64,000 nucleotides of DNA from Pyropia yezoensis (GCA_009829735.1 CM020619.1:27802063-27866062), one strand, 5' to 3'. Shown: positions 9,244 through 21,331, counted from the first letter of the stretch. Notes: generated by a model from the letters alone, not told the origin. Made by a program: numbers and translations.

Positions 9244-10872
9244 CGCGACGAGTCACAACACCCGTCGCCCTCCCCCCCCCCCCCCCCCCCCCCCCCCCGC
9301 CTCCCCGCCTCCCCCCCTTCCTCCTCTCACCCCGTGTTCACACCAGTCCCCCCAACCTCCACCAGGCCAACCCTCTGCCAGAAGGCCGTCAACGCCCACG
9401 ACCCGCCGAGAGGGACCGCGCGGTGCGGCTGTGGCACGCCCGCAGCCGGGGCGTCCGTGGCGGCGTGCCGCCGAACCGCACCGGCCGAGCAGCGGATACG
9501 GCGGCGGCAGCCGCACCGCGGTGGTGTGGCCGCGGTGGTGCCGGTGGTGGCGGCGGCGGCGGTGGCGGCCTCGCTACAGCCACCTGGTCGCGTGCGCCAA
9601 CGTCCAGGCCCGCTCTCACGCGTCTCGCTCCCACAGCCTACCCCACCCGCCCAACGCGGCGTTGCGGGTGTGTGGCGGGGCCGACGCCCTCGGAGTCGGG
9701 CAGCGGCAAAGGCGCAAGGCTGCCACCGCCACCCGCTCCGTCTGTAAATTCGTTGGTGCCTTCACGGCTTCATCAGCCGGGATGGGAGGGGCGACCTGCG
9801 GTGCTGCTGACGGCGGGCTGCTGGATGCGATGGCAGTCCACTGCTCGACGTCGCCGTAGCTGACAGTCTTGAATTCGGTTCAAGACCACGAAAGAAATCA
9901 AACTACACCGCCATCGATTTTAAGTACCAGGAGTGCACTCACAGGGTGCGACCGCCCCTTCACGCAGAGGCCGCGCGATGGCTAATTGTTGCTCGTAGTT
10001 CGCGAGGTTCCGCTCCCCCGTCTTGGCACGGCATGTTCACAACCATGCCGCATGGCCAAGGAAGTCTGCCCTCTCGCACGTTGCGCGGCGGCGCTTGCTC
10101 TATCCCAGGCCAACGAATCAGATTATACTCTTCGAACGGCGTATAATACCCCATCTAATGGAACAACCTGCTCCTCTTTCGACCCGTTTTCGACTCCTGA
10201 GCGGGCCCAACATCTGCTCGCTGCCGGGACCTGAGAGCGTATTCCGCAAAGCAGAGCAAAGACGTTGACAATTCTGTTCTAGGCGACATTGCCTGCAGTG
10301 GTGTTACTGATGTGGGTGTGCGACGTCCCCCTCTCACACTGGCCAGTTCGACCTCACTCGCTTTCGCAGCGGCCTCAATCCTGTCGGCGCCGCCCGTTCA
10401 CATCTTTCCTGCAAGTCGCATGTACTCCACGCCTAGACTCGCTGCCGGGCCCGGCCCTTCCGGACAGCCTTGCCTGCTGCTGCCATTGGGTTCCTCGATG
10501 CTGGATCGGCGTCATGGCGCGTGTTCTTCAGGTGATGCGCTCCCTTGCCCTGGACCTGGAGCTCCATCGGGGGGACCGCAAGGAGCCGTACTACTGTCTT
10601 CCTGTCTGTCATCCTTCTTCCAGTCCGGGTGGAGCCCTCTCTGGAGGGCGAATGGAGGTGACGCTGCCCAACCATCCCATCACCGCCATCAACGAGTTAT
10701 CGAATGCAAGGAGAGGAGCCATGCACCTGCCAAAGTGCTTGGACCGCCATTTGGGTGGAGTTTGCACTGCAAGGTCTTCCATTCGCGATGATCCAGCACG
10801 GCAATCAAGTACTCATGTCGGCCTGGATGGCGTACCGGGTGGAAAGTGCCGGCTGTTCGGCGAATGTGCATG
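9244..10872. other. Upstream region of V-ATPase a and gene-poor DNA, with a 27-nt poly-C
   Basis: Starts with the 5' region of the V-ATPase gene, which includes a poly-C at 9272-9298, then drops in GC from about 9860. Open frames (for example plus strand 10289-10882) have no recognisable motif. I see no gene I can support. Confidence 0.4.
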
Positions 10873-11482
10873 GTGTGTATAGCATCCCTGGCCCTGACTT
10901 GGCGCCAACCCGGGATGGCAACCAGGGGACACCAGGTGCCAGGACACGCCCGCCGTGTGGGGATGGCTGGCGGCCGTGGTCCGTGCCCGGCACTGGGATG
11001 CGGTGGACTACGCTACCCTCACGTGAGAGAGGGACTTCTGATGGGTTTTCGCATGTTTGTGAGAGACTTGATTTGAGATAAATTGAGTGTGAGATTAGTG
11101 ACTCTAAATTGAGTATGAGATTACAGAGGGAGAACAGAATTAGTAAGGATAGTGGCCCCCAGCCTGTCGAGGTTAGACTCGGGTCGGGGCCACTCGGGGG
11201 TAGGGGGGGCGCTACCTGGCCAACGTGCCGAGGCTCCCCCAGATGCACGTTATGAAGGATAGCGAGGCGCCCTTGGCCCGCGCCCTCAGGGAAAACGACA
11301 ACTGCGCGCTTGCTTTCCTCTTCCCCGTGTGCATTACCGTGCGTATCTGACGGCCCTGCCGACAGGCACGTGAGGCAACAGGCATACCATCCTCGTATTT
11401 TCCCTTTCTGTGTTACCTGTCCATTTTCCCCCGAGGGATACTGACGCGTGTTCGAAGGGATCGAGAGTTATACCACAGTGTG
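10873..11482 (+). mobile_element. Solo LTR of the family-2 Ty3 element, with target duplication GTGTG
   Basis: Positions 10878-11477 align along their length with the LTR at 49551-50123: the same succession of blocks (AGCATCCCTGGCCC..., AGACTCGGGTCGGGGCC, CCCCGTGTGCA, TTATACCACA). It starts TATAGC where the intact LTR starts TGTAGC, so the terminal TG has mutated, and it carries an internal duplication of the GAGTRTGAGATTA segment that makes it about 600 bp instead of 573. GTGTG lies on both sides (10873-10877 and 11478-11482). No gag-pol follows. It is therefore the footprint of an old insertion reduced by LTR-LTR recombination. Confidence 0.85.
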
Positions 11483-11559
11483 CGCAAGAGGACGACATCG
11501 GCTCCCTCTCTTTGGCGGAACTAACCTTTTCCTCGTTACGATGTCCTTGCTGTACACCT

Positions 11560-12331
11560 AGCACGTCTGCTGCTGTTCCAACTGCCATTGCTGGGCTTGC
11601 AGTGTGGAAGCTGGTGTGCGCCCAGGTCATGGCTCGTGACCCCTGTGAGCCACCCGACCCCCACGTCCTGCTCGGCTCGCATCTCGCCCGGCTTCTGTCC
11701 AGCCTGTTAGCCGGAGTCACCGCCCTCGTCGTCTCCATTTTCAAGACTATGGCCGAGCATTTTAATGCCTCGCTTGGTCCTGGACGCCCTCCCTCCTCTG
11801 AGCGGCAGACGGGCAACTACATTCGGGCGGCACCGGGTATCGGCAAGACCTTCACCCTCTATGAGGCGTGGCAGTGGTGGCGGACGCAACGCCCAAAGGG
11901 CATCCACTGGGGGCCGGAGGATGTCAACGCGCGGCTGGAGGAGAAAGGGCGAACAGCGCATTTTCTGGGACACGCCATGGAGCTCTTCTGCTTCACCTTC
12001 AACGGGCCCAGACCTCCTTCGAGGAAGTAAACGTCGTGGAGAGTGAATGGTGTTACCAGCATTTTTTGTGGACCTGCGGCTGATCTATGCGGAGCTCATC
12101 AACCCCAACGTACATGCTCCCGTGTTCGTCGACGCCGTGTGGAACGCCATCGAAGGCAAACAGCTCTACGAGAGGGACGTGGCCGCTGCCGCGAAGAGCC
12201 GCCTCAAGTTTTGTCGCGGGCGCGAAGCTGCAGCGCCCCTGGTTCTACACCAGCACCACGGTGGTCATCCGCCGCACAGCGGGGCCAGGATCGCCACCAC
12301 GGGTCACAGCGGTCAGCTGCTGCACCAGGGA
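11560..12331 (+). pseudogene. Decayed P-loop NTPase remnant
   Basis: From the ATG at 11749 the frame contains NYIRAAPGIGKTFTLYEAW, a good Walker A motif (GxGKT), then stops at 12028-12030. A second frame resumes at 12047 with FFVDLRLIYAELINP and FVDAVWNAI. The order Walker A, CFTFNG, F-DLRLIY resembles the P-loop modules found in protist multigene families linked to mobile elements (trypanosome RHS proteins, oomycete Crinklers), but that resemblance is from memory of motif order only. At least one frameshift near 12020-12040 separates the parts. It lies directly beside a solo LTR. No intact product can be expected. Confidence 0.4.
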
Positions 12332-12825
12332 TGAGCCCCGCTCTGCCATCGCCCCGAGCCGCACCGCCAGCGTCACGGCGGTCAACCGATTCAGCAGCGG
12401 TGTCACCGACTCTGCGGTTGCCACCAGACCTACTGCCCCTCCGGATCGATCGCCAGCGCCACTGCTCGCAGCCGCTGCCCCAGCAGCGACACCAGCGAGT
12501 CACTTCGACGCCATGCACTGCTGCCAACACTGCTACCACTACCAGCCCACGAATGAACTCGCCGCCAACGCAGCCTGCAGGCGTCCGGCAACGCGCGCCG
12601 GTCTCAGGCCCGACAGTGACTTGCGGCACCACCACTATCAGCTGGCCGGAGGCGCCTGTTGGACACCGCCAACACCGACCCGCCAGGTCCTCCGCCAGCG
12701 TCACAGCGGTCTGCACAACCCCGAAAGGCCAGCTCCTCCGGCCACAGAACGCCAGGATGAAGGAGCTGCCCAGAGCTCCACCGCATGCAGTCACGGATAA
12801 CGAGGATGATGACGGTTGAAGTGAC
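12332..12825. other. Spacer before retroelement A with irregular GTCAC(A/G)GCGGTC repeats
   Basis: The text CAGCGTCACRGCGGTC or close variants recurs near 12305, 12370 and 12700. It is not a regular tandem array. No gene seen. Confidence 0.3.
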
Positions 12826-13294
12826 TGTGGCAAAAACCACTTACACACACGGCACCCAAGTTGGGGCGGTGTACAAGGGCTGCCTCCCGTGTCGGGGGAA
12901 CCGGAAGAAGTGCAAGTCGCACACACTCTGTCCCTGTTGTGGGGCAAACCCCCCACTGACAAACAAGAGGATGGTGTGTGGTCCAACAGTTTCTTGGTCG
13001 GGACGGGGACGCAGGGCCAAGCCCCGCTGTCCCTCCCCTTATCCCCCCAGGGTTCCCTCAGAATCTCGCCACTCAGAATTTCCCACCCCAGCACCTGCCC
13101 ACCGGGCCACACGAAAATTCAAGACGATAAATGCAGAACACCCTTAAATCCAAGTTGGATTTACTACTAAGCTAACTATCCCAAACTTAGGGAATATGGA
13201 CCCAAATGCAGGGGGAGGAACGGATCAGGCTAGTGGCCTGCCGCCCCTTGCATGGCACGTGTTGCCCCCGTACCTGGGGGTCAATACTGCCACA
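12826..13294 (-). repeat. 3' LTR of copy A
   Basis: 469 bp, bounded by TGTGGC and GCCACA. It contains the 17-bp odd palindrome AAATCCAAGTTGGATTT at 13146-13162 and CCCAAGTTGGG at 12855-12865. Confidence 0.9.
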
Positions 13295-13307
13295 CTCCCC
13301 TCTCCTC
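13295..13307 (-). promoter_or_regulatory. Polypurine tract of copy A
   Basis: On the minus strand the bases abutting the 3' LTR read GAGGAGAGGGGAG, a 13-nt all-purine run in the position where plus-strand DNA synthesis is primed. The same tract adjoins the LTR of copy B at 41884-41896. Confidence 0.8.
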
Positions 13308-13632
13308 AGTTCCGACCGACCCGGTCGGCCCTGTGAGGGGGTGCGTAAACGCATGTCTCGGCGTTGGGGGCGCGACTTGCTGTCCCCCCTTGAGTACGTA
13401 ACGCGGATGTGGAGGCGGTCACGTTGACCGCCCCTCTCCTCAAGCTTGCCCACTCAGCAGCTTGCTCTCCCCGGTTCGCACTTCACCATCACCACCACCT
13501 CCCCTTCACCTTCCACTGGGCCGCCCCACGCTGGGGAGGCCACCCGTCTACCCACGATCCGAGTCCCCCTCAACTCGAGGCGGGTCTCGTGCCGCTGTAG
13601 CCAGGGCGTCTCTCCCCAACTTTGGGAGAGCC

Positions 13633-15573
13633 ATGGCGACCCCGGGGGTGGAGACTAACTCTCTCGACGAACGTATGGAGGACACCTCCTACGGTGCAGC
13701 GCCCGCCGGGACTTCCGGCGGGGGCTCCGCGATCGCTCCGGGGGATGGGACTTTCGCGTCACCCGGCTTTGGGTTGACGGCGGGATCTCCCCCGGAGGCG
13801 GGACAAGTTGTCCCGCGTGAGGCCTTGGGGCGGTGGTTTTACGCCGCTTGGCCTCTACATGAGGAGGGGTTGACTGTTCTTCGCTGCCGACTTGGCGCAG
13901 CGATGGGTCGGGTATGGGACCGCCTACGGGAGAAGTATCCCCGTAGGGTCGGGTTCCCTGCCGGCTTCAGGACGGACCAGTTTGCCTTCCTGGACGACGA
14001 GGAGGTCGAAGACGTACAGCGGGCCAAGGCCATGGTGGACCGCGGGGGATCTATCCCGGGTCCCGGCGACTTGCCGACCTTTACTTGGGACGCGGTGGCA
14101 ACTCGCCCCCCGTATCTTCACGAGGCCGACCCGCACACTCATCACTTTGATGTGTGGATGGAGAAGGACTTCCGGCGAGGTCCCTACTTGGTGACCTCGG
14201 CTCAACTTGAGTTTCCTCAGCAGTCTGCTGCCAGCAAGGAGCAGTACTATCCGAAGAAGCCCGAGTGGTGGCCTCAAGTTGAGGTCCCCTATGGGTTCCC
14301 GGCGTTGCTGCCACGGTTGCTTGACCACTTCGGTTCCGTCATGTTGACGGCTGGCCCTGATCACCTGGTGTGGGCCATGTTGGCCACCCAGTGGCTCCTC
14401 GAGGTCATGTCGACCTGGGTGTCTTGTGTTCAGCGGCGGGGAATGCTCTGGCATCTCCCCCTCCGGCTTATCCAAGGTTTGGAACAGCTCACCCCTCAGC
14501 TAGTTGCTGAGGGGTGAGCATCAGGACAATTCACTCTACTTGAGGAGATGCTCCGCCTCCAGAAGTTTATCGAGTGGGAGAGCATCCAGCACAAGTTGTG
14601 CCGCCCCACTCGTGGGCCCAAGAACGATGGCGCACTTCGCCAGTTCGTATGGGTCGCTCGTGAACTTCACGACGGCCGTGTGGTCCTACGAGAGGGGTTG
14701 GGCATCGGGGACTACCCGTATGCCCCGGGGGTGGATCGCCACACTGCGCCACCCCCGGACAAGGCCATAGTTATGGCCGTGCCCTCACATGATGACCATA
14801 TGACTCAACCCACTGCGGGGGCCCCAAGTCAGGGTCGCAGTTACATCCGGCCACCGCCACCTCGGCGTGCCCCTCCGCTTCCTCCTGTCCCCTACCAGCC
14901 GCACGGGGACATCCCGATTAGCGTGGCCGTTGTGTCGTCCACCCCGGTGTCCCCCCACTTGGGGGCCACCCTCCTGACGGTATACCCCAAGTTGGTGTTA
15001 CCGCCCACGCCTCCAACCTCAGAGATGATGATCACCACGTTGGTGCGCACCATTTCCTGGTTGGCCGCGTCGACCGCAACCCTCCAAAGTTCCGAGACTC
15101 CTCAACTTGAGGAGCGCGTTCGTACTGCAGTGGCGACCGCGAGTTGCGAGTCGGTGGCGGAGTTTATGACAGCCGAGTTGGCTCGCATTGGGGCTATTAT
15201 GCCCCAGCCAGCCCCACTTGGGCGTGGCAAACGTCGTTCGAGCCGGGCATACTCGCCTCCTCGCCGTCGTCGCCGACACTCGCGGCGCTCTCCCTCCGTG
15301 TCGGAAGACGAGATGTCTTACTCCGTCTCGGAGTCCTCGACTCCGTCAGAGTCGGAGTCGGTCCGGCGTCTGCGTCGCCAACTTGCGCGCAAGACTAAGC
15401 AGAAGAGCAGCCGCGGTCGTCGCCACTTGCGCGACCGTGAGGGGCGCGACGGGTCCGACTTGGAGCCGCCGGCCCCTCCGACTGGTGGGGAGCGTTATCG
15501 CCGGGGGTCTCGCCGCTCGCCTCCACGTGAGGGCGAGGGCCGTGGGGTTGGAGAGTCTAGCATGCATGCCTAG
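13633..15573 (+). pseudogene. Antisense ORF of family-1 element, copy A (one nonsense codon)
   Basis: Encoded on the strand opposite to gag-pol, between pol and the 3' LTR, and convergent with pol (111 bp between the stops). Same protein as the intact copy at 42228-44171. The ATG at 13633 lies in a good context (GCCATGG). The frame is open to a TGA at 14515-14517, where copy B has TGC, then continues in the same frame to 15573; no other break is seen. A one-codon in-frame indel separates A and B (RCRLG versus RCGRLG). Over the first 280 codons I count by eye about 27 synonymous against about 8 amino-acid-changing differences from copy B. Confidence 0.75.
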
Positions 15574-15684
15574 TTGGCAGCTGCCTTTGTTGTGAGAGTG
15601 TGAGGGTTAGAGCTGTAGTTAAAAGCCACTCTGCGTACCACTTCGACTTGAAGCACTCTCTTGACACTGTTGTTCGGCCTTCCT

Positions 15685-18600
15685 TCACGTTGAGGGAGGG
15701 CTGTTAGGGTCTACCTCATTCCGGGCACAGTAGGCCCGGACCGTCTCAGCGGAAAGGTCCTCCTCATACTCCCACGTATCATCCTTGGCTTTGTAGCCGA
15801 ACCAATGCACCCTCAACATGAGGCGGTCAGTGTCCTCATCCCAGCCGTGGTCGATGAACTTATCGAACACGTACTCCTGCGGGCCCTGTTTGGCCGCAGG
15901 CAGTGAGGGGAGGCGCCACGCTTCCAACGCACGCGCCCAAGCTGGGTCGCCTGCAGGCGGTGGTGCAACTTTGACCACGTCCTGTCCGTTCACTGTGCGG
16001 ACCCCATCGTCACTTTCGATGGTGAAGCGCCGCCCATCAGTACGAAGGACCTGGTATGGCCCCTTCGTCTGGAATACCAACTTACCCCCAGTTGGGTTGT
16101 GTGAGCGGACCAATACCCAGTCACCCTGCTCTGGGACATGCTTGGCGTTGCGCACCTTTTTGTCAAAGGTACGCTTGTAGCGCTTTTGTGCTTTGTCCAT
16201 CTCAGCCCTGACTTTAGGGATGAGGTTTTCAAGCCTAGCAGCGAACTCCGCCTTACTCCCAGTAGGAGTAGGCGTTCTGCCACCATCCTCCCTAGTTGGG
16301 AGCGGCCGCCGCACGGCAATAGACCGCACGCGACGGGGGGTCACAAAAGCGAGGGGTACTTCCCCGGTAGATGAGTGAACCTGCGAATTGTAGGCAGTAG
16401 TAAGGATAGTAATGTATTGGTCCCACGTCTTCACGTGCTCACTCACATAGTGGCGCAGCTGCCTAACAATAGTTTTGTTGAAGCGCTCCACCTGCCCATT
16501 AGTTTGTGGGTGGTAGGGGGTGGCATAGTTTGCCTTAACCCCCAACATATCCAGCACTCCCTGAAACAGTACAGACGCAAATTGCGGTCCATTGTCCGAT
16601 AGTGTACTATCCGGAATGCCGTACGCGGCAACCCAGTGATCTAGGAAGGCTGACACGACCGACATGGCCGTGATCTCTGCCAGTGGGATCGCTCGCGTAA
16701 GTTTCGTGAAGCGGTCACAGATGACCAGGAGGTACTGGTTGCCCTCCTCGGTCACTGGCAGTGGCCCAAGGATGTCCATCGCCAACGCGGCAAAGGGCTC
16801 CTTGGCCGGGAACAATAGCATAGCCGTAGTAGGCCGCCGTTCCATCAGACGGTTCTGTGCACAACTTGTGCAGGCAGCCACCCAACTGTAGATGTCCACC
16901 ACCATGGACGGCCAGTAGTACCTGGTCCTCAGGGTCTGGTACAGTTTACTAGACCCCAGGTGTCCACCTGTGGGAGCGTTATGCTCCCTCTCAAGGATAC
17001 TGTCCTTGAGAGATGCGGGGACGACAAGTTGTTCGGTCCCCTGGAATACCCCCCTCCTCATGAGGAGGCCATCGTCTCCCAGAAAGAACCGCGTCTCCGC
17101 CACTGTATCCAGTGTATCCCTCTGCGACTTGCAGAAGGGATCCTCGGCTTGGGCCTTCACCACCTCGTCCAGGGACAGGGGCAAGTACTTCTTGTTCCCT
17201 GGCGCCTCGGGGTTCAACGCCTTACCCGAGCGCGTGACTACCCCCACGATGGGGATGTCCTCATCGACTGGGTTAGTGTCCAGCCCCTCGGTTGGTACCC
17301 GCGAGAGGCCGTCGGCAAGGGCATGTTGCCTGCCAGGTCGGTACTCAATATCAAAGTTGAAGGGTGCCAGTCGCACCCTCCACCGGTTGAGACGAGTGTT
17401 CGTACAGTCCGTCTTGAAGATGAACTGCAACGCGCGGTGGTCACAGCGGATGAGGAACTTCTCACCCTCTAAGTAGTGACGAAGTGACGTCACCGCCCAC
17501 ACCACTGCGAGTCCTTCCAACTCGGTGACTCCGTAGTTCTTCTCGGCCGAGTTCAGCCCCTTGCTGAAGTATCCCACCGGCAAGTACTCCTTGTCCGGCT
17601 GCTGCTGAAGCAACACACAACCAAGTTGGTCGTAGCTAGCGTCCACATCCAGGATGTAGTGGCCTCCCAACCTGGGAATAGCCAGGATAGGGGGCTTCAG
17701 CAGAAGGTCCCGAAGAGTCTTAAAGGATTCCTGCTCCACCCGACTTGGGGGAGGCAGCTTCTTCGGCAGCGTTGAGCTCACTAGCTCATTCAACGGTTTC
17801 GCCACCTTGGCGAAGCCCTTGGTGAAACATCGGTACACGTTACACATCCCGAGGAAGCTCCTCATCTGGGTCTGGGTCCGGGGGTACTGAGCCTTACGGA
17901 TGGCCCTCAAGTTTTTCTCGTTGACACTGAGACGCCCCGGACGGACAACATGTCCCAAGTATTCCACCTCTTGAGTGAAGAGGTGGCACTTACTCGCCTT
18001 CAGTGACACACCGGCGTCAGCAAGTAGCTTGAACACCTGGCCAAGATGGCCAATGTGTTCCTCCGGACTTCGGGAGAACACAATGATATTGTCTCGGTAC
18101 ACGAGACAGATCTGCCACCGTACTCCGGCCAGAATCATGTCCATAGCGCGCTGGAAAGTTGCCGGCGCGTTACACAGGCCAAACGGTAGACGCTTGCACT
18201 GGTAGGTACCACAGTGACAGGTAAAGGTAGTTTTATGCCTGTCCTCCGGGGCAATGGGAATTTGCCAGTACCCCGCGTTACAGTCCAGGGTAGAGAACAC
18301 GTTCGCCTCCCCCAGGGAGTCCAGACAGTCGTCCATCCTAGGTAGGGGATAACTGTCCTTCACCGTGCTCTCGTTGAGCTCACGGTAGTCGATACAGAAC
18401 CGGGGGGTCCCATCAACTTTGGGGACGATAACCACCGGACTCGCCCACTCGGCGTTGCTGGCCTCGATCACATCGAGGGCCTCCATGCGAGCAACTTGCT
18501 CCTTAACGAGGGCCCTTGAACGGGGTCCTCCCCTATACGGTTGTTGGCGTATAGGGGGTGCACCGGGCTTCAACTCTATCCGGTGTTGGGTGCCTCTCAT

Positions 18601-19668
18601 GAGTCCCAATTGGCCATCCCACAACTTGTGATATTGGTCCAAGAGGCGTTCAACTTGAACCCTCAACCTGGGTGGGACACCCTCCATGTTCACGTGGGGC
18701 CGAGGAGAGGCGGCCGACTTGGCTTGATGCTTTTCCTTTCCGGACTTCGGGTCGCTACTTGCGCCCGCGTTGAGGGTGACCGCTACTACCGGTCCCTCGT
18801 GTTGGTCGATATAGCCGAACTTGGCTCCCGACTTGAAGTACTGGGGCGACGAGCTCAGGTTCATCACCTGTATCCTCCACGGGACTCCGGCTTTGGAGTC
18901 CATCGTGCCAAGGGCAACATGCACTTGGTGCTTGCGAGCAAGACGGGGGTAAGGGTGCACCAACCCGTTCCCCGTATAATCAGTTACAACGTCAAAGTGC
19001 GCCACCGAGTTGGGGGGCAACGTGACTTTACGGGCTAAACGCAGGGTAGCAGTAAACCCTTCCCTCACAGAGCAAACAGGCTTCGACTGTGAGACTGTCA
19101 CAGGAGCCACAGACTTTCCCTTACCAAGGATGGGGATAGTCTCCCCATTCATCAACTTGACCCAGTACTCAGGGCCACAAATCAAAGGCACTTGTGTAAC
19201 AACATAAGGGGTACCCAGAAGCACGGGTACCGATATATTCTCAACTACGCCATAGGTCACGTCGACCTCATGGGTCCCCAACCTAGTTGGTAGGGTCACG
19301 GCACCAACGATGGGAAGTACCCCACCATTGATATCGATCAGATGGTCAGCTTTAGACCTCCAGCGTTGGAGCTTCATCTCCTTTGGTAATAGCGACTTGC
19401 GTATCAAGGAGGCTCCTGACCCGGTATCAAGTACGAAACGGGCACAACAGGCACGGCCGGGGGCAAGTTGCACCCGTCCAGCCACCTGGAAGCTCTCACC
19501 CGTCAGCACCGCGATGACCCGACGTGGGTTTACGTTCTTGGGGAGTCCTACCCGAGATGGGCGGACTCCCTTAGGTCGCCGCAGTATCCGGCACGGTTGG
19601 TTCGTCCTCCTGGCCCACTTGGCCGAGGCTGCCGTTGTGAGCTTCGGACGGCCAGCTCCAACGGTCAT
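15685..19668 (-). pseudogene. pol: Pol polyprotein, copy A: open frame but mutated RT catalytic motif
   Basis: 1327-codon open frame. Order: aspartic protease (DTGSGAS, D81), reverse transcriptase, RNase H (ILDVDASYDQLG), integrase with HHCC zinc finger (from about H896) and catalytic triad D965, D1025, E1061 (DD35E), and a C-terminal chromodomain (about 1266-1312: WFGYKAKDDTWEYEEDL). That order, protease-RT-RNaseH-integrase-chromodomain, defines a Ty3/chromovirus. The RT box reads YRDN (codons at 18088-18099) where copies B and C have YLDD, so the second catalytic aspartate is lost and this copy should be unable to reverse transcribe. The ATG at 19668 overlaps the gag stop as ATGA; GGGAAAC lies just upstream. 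Confidence 0.92.
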
Positions 19669-21231
19669 TCGTTTCCCGCCGACTTGGCGTCCGAATCTGA
19701 GGACGAAGGGGAAGACGACGAGTCCGAGGACGACGTGTCCGCCCCCTCCGCCGAGGGTGTGGCGACCGCCACCACCGGTCGAGACCCACCCTCGCGGCGT
19801 GAACGTACTTCGTTCGTAGCCGACTTCTTACTCGCATTCCTAACAAGTTGTTGGATGCGTTTACTCAACTTGGGGCAATCATATGCCCAGTGTCCATCGG
19901 AGTTGCAGTTCCAACACCGATTATCAGTTCCCGGAGGGGTCTTCCCAACTGGGGAAGACGAAGAGATACCCTGGGAAGTTCCCACGGCAGCTACCACCCT
20001 CTCCTTGCGGATTCGGCGTGCCTCTCTCAACTCTCTGGCCTGGCGCGCCTCAACTTGAGGAGCTGGGCATGACGGACATAAGTTCTGTCCGCAGGTCTCC
20101 CTTCGTAAACTCCTGTAGCATGTAAAAAGCCATGCCTTCACTTATGGCATTGTCGTCACAGGCTTTTGTGAAACGACGTAGGAACTCAAAGACACGGAGG
20201 GGGGGAGTTCCATCCCACTCCGCTTTGTGCCCAAAAGAATGAAGTGCATTCTTCTTGGCACGGCCCATGGCTCGGGCCTGGTCAGGACTATACGCCACCG
20301 ACTTGTTGTGGAGGGCGTAGGTCTCACAATCAAAGATCCTCTGGTAGACCGGGTTGGCTACCTGGATCTTGGGCGGCACCTCACGTTGAGGGAACAGCCG
20401 CTGTGGCACTGGGGTAAGTTCACCCTCAGTGCCTGTAGTCCGGCGCGGCGTGCTTGGTGTAGCCGCCGGCGTTTCCGGGGGAAACTCCCCCATCAAGGGC
20501 GTACGCCCCACCGAGTATGGTGTGGCTCCCTCGTTGGGAGTCACAGGTGTCGCCCCCTGTTCGGGGCGACCCGAGGTAGGCGTGAGGAGGGATTCTCCCT
20601 GCGCCTGCGGGCTCGAAAGCCCCAATCCGGTCTGGACATTAAGGCCATCTGGCAAACTCGCCACAATCTGATTCAGAATAGTATTCGTCATCGTGACCAC
20701 CAGGTCCGGCAAAGTCTGCCGCAACACATCGGTCGCCTCCCGACGGACAGTTTCCGCGAGGTGTGGATTGACGACTCCAGTTGAGTCTCGGTCCGCCTCC
20801 GGGAGTCCACCTGAGGGGTAACCACGTTCCTCAGGGGTCTCAACCGGGGGCATGGGCGCGAGCCCATCGCCGACCAACGGAGGTCCGCCGTCCTCCGAAA
20901 GCCTAGTTGGCGACGGCTCCAAGCCAAAGTTGGTTCCAACCCGAGTGGAACCCGCGGGGACAGTCCTCACCCCTTGGGACGCTCCCGTTGAGTGTACCAC
21001 ACGTTGGCCAGACTTCGGCCCACCCACATCAGAAGTGTCACCCGAGTGAACTCCCGACTGAGTCGGGGTGGCCTGTTGCCCGCCCGTACTTCCAGTCCTG
21101 CTGGCTTGAGGGACCTCTAGTCCCTCTGCGACCCCAGGTAAACCCACCTGTGTCTCACCAGTATTCAAAGGCACTGAAGTACGTGCGTCACCCGTGTACT
21201 CCCCGGACGACAGGGGGTCCGAACTAGCCAT
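19665..21231 (-). pseudogene. gag: Gag, copy A (380-bp internal deletion, premature stop)
   Basis: The N-terminal 393 codons (21231 down to 20050) match the intact Gag at 39135-41081, then a TGA follows and the reading frame changes. Compared with copy C, 380 bp are missing between two copies of GGAGGCGC (40314-40321 and 40694-40701 in copy C). The C-terminal piece keeps the zinc knuckle CWNCNSDGHWAYDC and the acidic Ser-rich tail. Both the stop and the out-of-frame deletion inactivate it. Confidence 0.88.
19671..19677 (-). promoter_or_regulatory. Putative -1 frameshift heptamer, copy A
   Basis: Minus strand GGGAAAC, in gag phase G GGA AAC, followed by GAA TGA. Same position and phase as in copy C and in family 2. 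Confidence 0.6.
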
Positions 21232-21331
21232 GTTGGCTGACGATCCGTATGAAACGGTCCAAGTCCACCGTTCCTCTGAGACAGAGGGCCCCCTACACCC
21301 GGGTGCACCCGGAGGTAAAGTTTACCTCTGT

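Noticed and set aside
12841-13162. LTR-derived ORFs with CX2C pairs (GCLPCRGNRKKCKSHTLCPC)
   Set aside because: It looks like a Zn(2)-Cys(6) or zinc finger motif and recurs in each family-1 LTR, but it sits wholly inside the LTR, is broken differently in copies and lacks a stable start; kept only as a curiosity.
13441-13512. CACCATCACCACCACC-like His-coding run as a functional motif
   Set aside because: Lies upstream of the antisense ATG and is simple-sequence DNA; not conserved in pattern between copies A and B.
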